Positions 59,767 through 64,000 of a DNA stretch of 64,000 bases are shown in pieces. The stretch spans positions 4,763-68,762 of the forward strand of contig CAKSFK010000008.1 of assembly GCA_934454655.1 (NCBI GenBank). Direction: 5' to 3'. The notes under the pieces are model-generated. The model searched no databases. It saw nothing but the letters and a program-made list of their open reading frames with translations, and had not been told where the DNA came from. A program made the position numbers and the translations under genes. Numbering within the stretch: the first letter of the stretch is position 1; each line of letters begins with the position of its first letter. Source of the stretch: an uncultured Eubacteriales bacterium (GTDB lineage Bacteria > Bacillota > Clostridia > Oscillospirales > Acutalibacteraceae).

Positions 59767-60810
59767 TTAACCGATCACCGGCACGGAGGTGTTTTTATCG
59801 GCAATGCAGACCCAGCTGTTACCGGGGTTAACGGTAAGCTCGGTGCCGTCTGCATTTGTAAACTTAAAGCCGTTTTCGGTATCTCCCTTGCTCCATTTTA
59901 TTTGGGTGTATGTACCGTTTACAAAGTAATATCCGTCGCCCGATTCAAGCAAGACCTCTCTGTGGTAGTTGTCGGGATAGTTTCTTATGGTTGTAAGCAG
60001 GACAAATACGTTTTTGAAGTTTTCCGCCTCGCCTGTAGAATAATCCTTGCGCTGTGTGTTGCCGAAATACCTTGTATAACATGCCGCGGCGGAGTCATAC
60101 TTAAACACGGTCTTATAGCTTGTTGAAAATGCCACGCTTACCGAGTTTGCCGCGTTTGCAAGCGTAACGGGGCTGTCCTCCTCGGCAAAGTTTACCCACG
60201 GTTCGCTGCTGCCGCGCTCAGTCTTTTTACCATCCGCTTTAAGACCGTTCCAAAGCTTTTCGCCTGTTGTGTAAAGCGTATGCTCGGACGACAAGCCGTT
60301 TTTAATTCTCTGTGCGTATTTGGAACCGTTGTTCAAAAAGTCAATATCGTCAACGCCGCTTAGGTGCGGTCCGCAGTATTTTTTGTCAAGCCCGGCATGG
60401 CAGTAAACTGCGTCATGACCCAGAGCCAGATCTACATAAGGATAACGCGCCGAGCGCAGAGATCCTATCTTATCCGCTGTTGTAACATCCTGAAACACCG
60501 CCAAAAGACGTGTAATTCCGCCTTCAACCTCTGTTTCATAAACGATGTCCGCCTTTGTGAGCCCGGTTTGCACCGGCTGAGCTGTTGAAATGTTGTTTAT
60601 CATAATCGCAATCGGTCTGTCGTCCGCCTTATCGGCCGAAATTCCCGAAATGCCCGTAAGCGGATTTTTGTAAACCACCGGTTTTGCGGGTTCACTAACG
60701 GATGACGGTTCATCGCCGTCGTCAACGCTGAGTCGGTCATTGCCCTTTTTACAGCCCGCGAAAGTAAGCAAGCACAGGCAAAGCGCCAGTGCCGATAATT
60801 TTTTAAACAT
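59767..60810 (-). CDS. DUF3048 (YerB-like) lipoprotein
   Basis: A 347-aa lipoprotein; the signal peptide ends TFAGC. The mature part has NPLTGISG, RPIAIMINNISTAQPVQTGL (20 residues) and GGITRLLAVFQDV, hallmarks of the YerB/DUF3048 family, followed by the conserved C-terminal half with YTQIKWSKGD. Function unknown; secreted and membrane-anchored. It has its own promoter and terminator. Confidence 0.93.
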   Translation of the reverse strand: MFKKLSALALCLCLLTFAGCKKGNDRLSVDDGDEPSSVSEPAKPVVYKNPLTGISGISADKADDRPIAIMINNISTAQPVQTGLTKADIVYETEVEGGITRLLAVFQDVTTADKIGSLRSARYPYVDLALGHDAVYCHAGLDKKYCGPHLSGVDDIDFLNNGSKYAQRIKNGLSSEHTLYTTGEKLWNGLKADGKKTERGSSEPWVNFAEEDSPVTLANAANSVSVAFSTSYKTVFKYDSAAACYTRYFGNTQRKDYSTGEAENFKNVFVLLTTIRNYPDNYHREVLLESGDGYYFVNGTYTQIKWSKGDTENGFKFTNADGTELTVNPGNSWVCIADKNTSVPVIG

Positions 60811-60845
60811 TGTGATTCCCCCGAATTATTTTCACTTGTCTTAAC

Positions 60846-60874
60846 AGTATAATACATTGAAATTGCAATTTCAA
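60846..60874 (-). promoter_or_regulatory. Sigma-A promoter of the DUF3048 gene
   Basis: Minus strand -35 TTGAAA (60869-60874), 17-bp spacer, -10 TATACT (60846-60851). Confidence 0.75.
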
Positions 60875-60879
60875 TAGGG

Positions 60880-61620
60880 ATTTCAAAATTGTAACAAATA
60901 TTTCAGAACCCTATAAATGAAATATAAAACCCTTTGTTGCTGTCGGTCATAGTGCATGACAATATCCTCACACGGTGATTGAAAGGTCGCATCCGCGTCA
61001 AGCACGCATTCAATCTGACCGAGCAATTTTTTCTTTTCTCAATGGTGGCGCTGTCGGACATCAATATAACCTCTAATTACAGATATTCTTTATCTGAAAA
61101 ATAATTTGGGTTGAAACTCCGGAATTGATACTTTGCAAGGTGCTTTACCGCTGCTTCACCCGACAATCCCCCATAAGAAAACTGCTTTTCGGTGGCAAAA
61201 TCATAGTACGGAGTTTCTTTAATGCTGTTCTGATCCGAATATATTACGGTATCGCCGTTCTGCACACTCTCTTTCTTTGTGATATTGTTCGTGTCGGTAA
61301 AAATAAAAAAGGAGTGAATGCCGCAACCACACTTTCAGCCGGCGTACAGGCTGAGAAAGGCCGTCTCTTTGCCGTGATACAGGTCAGAGAGAACGGCAGC
61401 CCTGAACCTCATTTGAAAGGTCGGGGCTGCGGTGTTACTTTTTCAGCAATATGTCGATTATCTGCACCGAAACGCTATCATAGCTGTGACTGTTTGTGAT
61501 GCAGATGCCGCGGTTTGTAACCACGAAAAAACGACGGATGCGCGGAGAGCGATTGCATCAAAGACAAACCATTGAGCTGTCCTATCAGGCATTAGCACAC
61601 AGCAAAACGAAATTCTGAGT
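60880..61620. other. Degenerate accessory stretch
   Basis: No intact gene is convincing here. The stretch holds a 62-codon minus-strand fragment (61077-61265), short overlapping frames in several phases, and a hairpin at about 61399-61433. It looks like decayed accessory DNA between the core DUF3048 gene and the small accessory genes further right. Confidence 0.5.
61077..61265 (-). pseudogene. Unrecognised gene fragment
   Basis: A 62-aa minus-strand reading frame with protein-like composition (KETPYYDFATEKQFSYGG, then GEAAVKHLAKYQF), and the same frame stays open about 20 codons upstream without a good start or ribosome binding site. It may be the C-terminal end of a lost longer gene. I do not recognise the family, so both coding status and origin are uncertain. 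Confidence 0.3.
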
Positions 61621-61621
61621 A

Positions 61622-61649
61622 TGGGTCGGCTGCTGTTTGCAGCCGACCC
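61622..61649. terminator. Hairpin after the kinase-like remnant
   Basis: A perfect 11-bp stem GGGTCGGCTGC (61623-61633) with 61639-61649. No strong T run is present on either side, so it is at best a weak terminator. Confidence 0.45.
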
Positions 61650-61659
61650 ACTTTCTATG

Positions 61660-61842
61660 TCAAAACAGTTCTGCGATAATACCCACGCACTTATCAATTC
61701 CCAGCACACCGCTGTCCAGCGTCAGATGATAATTCTGCGCGCAACCCCATTTCATATCAGTGTAGAAGCGATGATACGCCGCACGGCGTTTATCCTTGTC
61801 ACGCAGGCGCTCCGTCCCCAAAAACTGATTTCCGGTTTCCAT
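61660..61842 (-). pseudogene. C-terminal remnant of a cytidylate-kinase-like protein
   Basis: About 60 aa. DKDKRRAAYHRFYTDMKWG and NYHLTLDSGVLGIDKCV are the C-terminal signature of the cytidylate-kinase-like (AAA_26-type) family common in Firmicutes, but the P-loop and first two thirds are missing. An AAAGGTG site and an ATG precede the remnant, and a terminator-like hairpin (about 61876-61904) lies directly before that. It is best read as a truncated pseudogene. Confidence 0.65.
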
Positions 61843-61869
61843 ATAATTCACCTTTCTTTCAAAAAATAA

Positions 61870-61904
61870 AAAATACGTAAGTCCGTTAACCTGGACTTAC
61901 GCAT
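61870..61904 (-). terminator. Intrinsic terminator upstream of the kinase-like remnant
   Basis: Minus strand GCGTAAGTCC pairs with GGACTTACGT around a short loop, followed by ATTTTTTATTTTTT. Whatever was transcribed from the right would end here. Confidence 0.7.
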
Positions 61905-62008
61905 TTTCTGCTACACGATATCATTATTATAGCAGGAAACTCAAAATTTTTCAAATGTTTTTGCGTGATTTTTTGAAATAATATGTTATAATGGATATGT
62001 AGCAAAGC

Positions 62009-62053
62009 TACCGCGAGAGTGATTTCAGCCGATAATTCGACGGTAGCCGTCTT
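62009..62053 (+). other. Structured leader before the small gene at 62145
   Basis: GCTACCG (62009) pairs with CGGTAGC ending near 62051, downstream of a TATAAT hexamer at about 61993. The matching -35 is weak. The 150-nt leader between it and the gene holds nothing else that I recognise. Confidence 0.35.
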
Positions 62054-62144
62054 ATCACCACCACTGTTTTTGCTCAAACATCTCTCCGCATTATAGGTCT
62101 GATACTTCTGCCGTAATGTATTGTGCCAAAAGGAGGTGTTTGCT

Positions 62145-62393
62145 GTGAAGCGTGTGAAGGCAGCTTGTATTCTTCAAACCTTGATTTTTGCACAGAAGCC
62201 GGAAATGGGTTACACCAAGGACCGTGCATTGCAGATCAACAAAGAAGAAGTCGAGCATTACAAAGCGACTCTCGAACGTGCAAAGACGAGATATCAGATC
62301 GTTGATACCGTCGAGCAGGAAGATGGCTCTGTTGTAGTTCGTGTCAGAAAACAGTACAACGACAAAACCGATGTTTCCGAATACTTCGAGTAA
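62145..62393 (+). CDS. Small conserved accessory protein, function unknown
   Basis: An 82-aa soluble protein. The start MKRVKAACILQTLIFAQKPE is followed by INKEEVEHYKATLERAKTRY and VRKQYNDKTDVSEYFE. I recall closely similar small proteins in gut Firmicutes accessory regions, without a known role. GTG at 62145 is the start, with a full AGGAGG site (62131-62136) 8 bp upstream. The helical centre and basic start may allow nucleic-acid or partner binding, which is speculation. Confidence 0.75.
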   Translation: MKRVKAACILQTLIFAQKPEMGYTKDRALQINKEEVEHYKATLERAKTRYQIVDTVEQEDGSVVVRVRKQYNDKTDVSEYFE

Positions 62394-62452
62394 GTCCCAA
62401 AGCCGCCTGAGCATATCAAGCGGCTTACCTTATTACTTTACTGAGGCAGAAA

Positions 62453-62695
62453 ATGAACTCTCTTGATACTATAAGAGCCAAACTTCAGAGACTCTACAAA
62501 ACCGATCCGCATATTCGCATAAATGTGGCGTTAACGAATCCGAAAATCAATCTAGAAAATGAGCAGGTAACGATTACCGGCATTTACCCGCACATTTTTC
62601 AAATCGAGGAACGAAGCAGCGGTTCGCCGAAAAAGCATACCCTGCAATACAGCGATATTCTGATCGGCCATATTGAAATACTTGATATGGAGTAA
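62453..62695 (+). CDS. Veg-like (DUF1021-like) small protein
   Basis: An 80-aa protein. The segment ITGIYPHIFQIEE followed by HTLQYSDILIGHIEI resembles the C-terminal pattern of Veg (YPxxFxVE ... YxDVLTxxVEL), suggesting the same small beta fold. Veg proteins of Bacillus influence biofilm genes; no function should be carried over. It follows the 82-aa gene by 59 bp on the same strand and ends before a clean terminator, so the two form an operon. Confidence 0.7.
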   Translation: MNSLDTIRAKLQRLYKTDPHIRINVALTNPKINLENEQVTITGIYPHIFQIEERSSGSPKKHTLQYSDILIGHIEILDME

Positions 62696-62718
62696 AGAAA
62701 AGTTGGTAATATGCGTAA

Positions 62719-62750
62719 AAAATCCGACAGTTTTTTAACTGTCGGATTTT
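62719..62750 (+). terminator. Terminator after the Veg-like gene
   Basis: A perfect 14-bp stem AAAATCCGACAGTT (62719-62732) with 62737-62750, ending in TTTT; usable in both directions. Confidence 0.85.
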
Positions 62751-62985
62751 GATGTTAAAATATGCTTCGCTAATATCGCAGCAAACCGTTGATCTACAAA
62801 GATGCGATTACATTACGGCAAGAAATAAGGAAGTTTTGCATTTGCGCTATCCGCTTTTTGGCTCTCTCTCATTTTTTGCCAATTCAAAAACACGGATTAA
62901 AATTGGGGAACAAATTTGCGATTCATATCGAGGTTTGTTCCCCAATATAGATGATGCGTACTTTTTTGCAACAGCAATATATGTA
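62751..62985. other. Non-coding stretch with a 13-bp inverted repeat
   Basis: No convincing gene. ATTGGGGAACAAA (62902-62914) has an exact inverted copy at 62934-62946. It lies between the accessory operon and the tRNA terminator. Confidence 0.45.
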
Positions 62986-63019
62986 TAAAAACCCGCATAA
63001 ACACTGGGTTTATGCGGGT
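62986..63019 (-). terminator. Terminator of the former tRNA-Ser gene
   Basis: ACCCGCATAAAC (62991-63002) pairs with 63008-63019; on the minus strand a TTTTT run follows. It lies 5 bp beyond the tRNA CCA end, the normal place for a tRNA terminator. Confidence 0.8.
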
Positions 63020-63023
63020 CCGT

Positions 63024-63081
63024 TGGCGGAGACGGAGGGATTCGAACCCTCGTCCCTCAAGGGGCATCATGATTTCGAGTC
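63024..63081 (-). tRNA. 3' part of tRNA-Ser(CGA), apparent attachment site
   Basis: Minus strand: GACTCGAAATC (anticodon loop, CGA), a long variable arm, the T arm GGGTTCGAATCCC, the acceptor 3' strand GTCTCCG and CCA. The 5' part (acceptor 5' strand and D arm, expected to start GGAGAC) is absent; to the right stands unrelated DNA with an excisionase-like gene. This is the pattern left when an element inserts into the 3' end of a tRNA gene: the displaced 3' end stays here, and an intact tRNA should lie at the element's other end. Confidence 0.75.
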
Positions 63082-63104
63082 TTTTAGTCAGCGTGTCATC
63101 TTCC

Positions 63105-63280
63105 GGTCGTTTTGTGCCAGTTTCAGGTCGTTTCGTCTGCGCCGAAAGACGCATAAAATAAGGCTTTTTCGCCCTTGAAGCCTTGTTACGATTGCATTTT
63201 TTCAAAGTGGGTTCAAATCGGCATTTTTGCCGATTTTGGAGAGAAATCAGGAAAGACAGGAGAGAAATAGGGAGAGAAGG
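63105..63280. repeat. Short direct repeats beside the attachment site
   Basis: GGTCGTTTTGTGC (63105-63117) and GGTCGTTTCGTCTGC (63127-63141) stand 22 bp apart. GGAGAGAAAT occurs at 63238 and 63259, with GGAGAGAAGG at 63271. Such repeats next to att sites often bind integrase or excisionase arms. Confidence 0.45.
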
Positions 63281-63348
63281 CAGTACAGAATTACATACAC
63301 CGCAGAAAGGACTTCAAACCGACGAAATCTATTTTTGAGGTGTATCTA

Positions 63349-63921
63349 ATGAAGAATCTACCGATTGACTGGGACAGCGTTCCCGATGTGATGAATAAGG
63401 ATCAGTTTTATCGCCTTTGCCATATCAGTAAGTCCACGGCTTTGCACCTGCTCAAAAGCGGCAAGGTGCCCTGCGAGTGGACAGGCAAGAAAACACGGTG
63501 CTATAAAATTAAGAAAGAGGATGTTCGGGCGTACCTTGAGGAACAAGCCGTTTATCCCGAGCTCTATTCTGCACCCCGTGGATGGTACGGCGGTCATTAT
63601 GTGGCGAAGCTTTCCAAGGAACTGCCAGAGGATGTACTCCGGCAAATGCACGACTATTACGCCAAACTGCTCGGCAAGTATAAGGATGTCGTGACCGTGC
63701 AGGAGATAGTCACCTTGACTGGCTACGCCAAAACCACCGTAAATAATTGGTGCAACCGTGGGGAACTTAAATCGTTCCGCAAAGGACAGCTCTTTTACAT
63801 ACCGAAAATCTTTCTAATCGACTATTTCTGTTCGCTGAACTTCCGTTCCATCGCCCGCAAAAGCTTGTGGCATATTCAAACGCTGAACGATTTTCAAAGG
63901 AAGATGGAACATAAAAAATAA
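63349..63921 (+). CDS. Double helix-turn-helix, excisionase-like protein of an integrated element
   Basis: About 190 aa with two MerR/excisionase-type HTH units. The first is residues 14-65 (MNKDQFYRLCHISKSTALHL, 20 residues, then WTGKKTRCYKIKKEDVRAYL). The second is residues 115-165 (VVTVQEIVTLTGYAKTTVNN, then FRKGQLFYIPKIFLIDYF). Genes of this kind stand next to tyrosine integrases in clostridial integrative elements. The ATG at 63349 follows GAGGTG; the GTG at 63340 is part of that site. Integrase is expected to the right of the window. Confidence 0.8.
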   Translation: MKNLPIDWDSVPDVMNKDQFYRLCHISKSTALHLLKSGKVPCEWTGKKTRCYKIKKEDVRAYLEEQAVYPELYSAPRGWYGGHYVAKLSKELPEDVLRQMHDYYAKLLGKYKDVVTVQEIVTLTGYAKTTVNNWCNRGELKSFRKGQLFYIPKIFLIDYFCSLNFRSIARKSLWHIQTLNDFQRKMEHKK

Positions 63922-63938
63922 ATCTTAATATATTTCTG

Positions 63939-63978
63939 CATCTCCTTTGTGTTTGATAGCCACAAAGGAGATGATTTT
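63939..63978 (+). terminator. Terminator after the excisionase-like gene
   Basis: A perfect 13-bp stem CATCTCCTTTGTG (63939-63951) with 63961-63973, followed by ATTTTTAAT. Confidence 0.85.
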
Positions 63979-64000
63979 TAATAAAATACTTGCATTGTTT

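Noticed and set aside
61125..61499. A 124-codon plus-strand frame in the accessory region
   Set aside because: No family pattern, it overlaps the minus-strand fragment and a hairpin; treated as decayed DNA.
62749..62988. A 79-codon frame between the accessory operon and tRNA
   Set aside because: It starts with TTG inside a terminator stem and crosses a 13-bp inverted repeat; no ribosome binding site or family.
62897..63205. A 102-codon minus-strand frame across the tRNA fragment
   Set aside because: It translates the tRNA arms and flanking repeats, so it is not a gene.

Overview
The window looks like a spore-forming, anaerobic gut-type Clostridium relative (Oscillospiraceae/Ruminococcaceae-like). 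Pointers are a BofA homologue, a SpoIIQ-like M23 protein beside a GerA/GerC/GerB set, an IspH-ribosomal S1 fusion, GlgC/GlgD glycogen genes, a DUF421/DUF4363 pair and GTP-dependent PEP carboxykinase. This placement rests on gene content only.

Layout. 1-4.4 kb: a TM2 protein cut by the window edge, a zinc peptidase, DegV, three small uncharacterised proteins separated by palindromic repeats, a phosphodiesterase and BofA. 4.4-10 kb: a branched-chain amino acid ABC transporter (livJ-H-M-G-F, minus strand) with a long structured upstream region. 10.1-23.1 kb: a 13-kb arginine operon, argG-H-C-J-B-D-F-carA-carB, driven by a sigma-A promoter flanked by two ARG-box-like operators; carB is fused in frame to a dapF-like epimerase domain with an altered active site. 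23.4-32.2 kb: pckA, then a purine salvage operon (guanine riboswitch, xpt, BMP lipoprotein, nucleoside ABC transporter, CmpB-like protein). 32.2-40 kb: mscL, yfcE, uppP and the glycogen operon glgB-C-D-A, whose leader carries an intrinsic terminator between promoter and first gene.

40.2-49.5 kb: a lone 5S rRNA with its own promoter and terminator, an XRE repressor with twin operators, an acetyltransferase, an ABC-2 exporter, radC, a RluA-type pseudouridine synthase, the SpoIIQ-like protein and a germinant-receptor operon with a shortened GerC. 49.5-60.8 kb: a divergent ribbon-helix-helix/SLOG gene pair lying between two identical 110-bp repeats, ispH-rpsA, cmk, a flavoprotein, split chromate transporter, an amino acid ABC transporter with ARG-box-like sites upstream, and surface/lipoprotein genes. 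60.8-64 kb: an accessory region with gene remnants, two small conserved proteins, the 3' part of a tRNA-Ser gene acting as an apparent integration site, and a double-HTH excisionase-like gene that begins an integrated element running off the right edge.

Three families of small dispersed palindromic repeats sit between genes. One (about 62 bp in its simplest form) is flanked by TA, and an empty site elsewhere in the window supports transposition with TA target duplication. Several repeats supply the stop codon of the neighbouring gene, and one carries an intrinsic terminator. The strongest candidates for something undescribed are the CarB-DapF fusion, the repeat-bounded RHH/SLOG cassette, the glg leader attenuator, the structured liv upstream region and the ArgR-like control of the second amino acid transporter. 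All calls are from reading the sequence; no database search was run.
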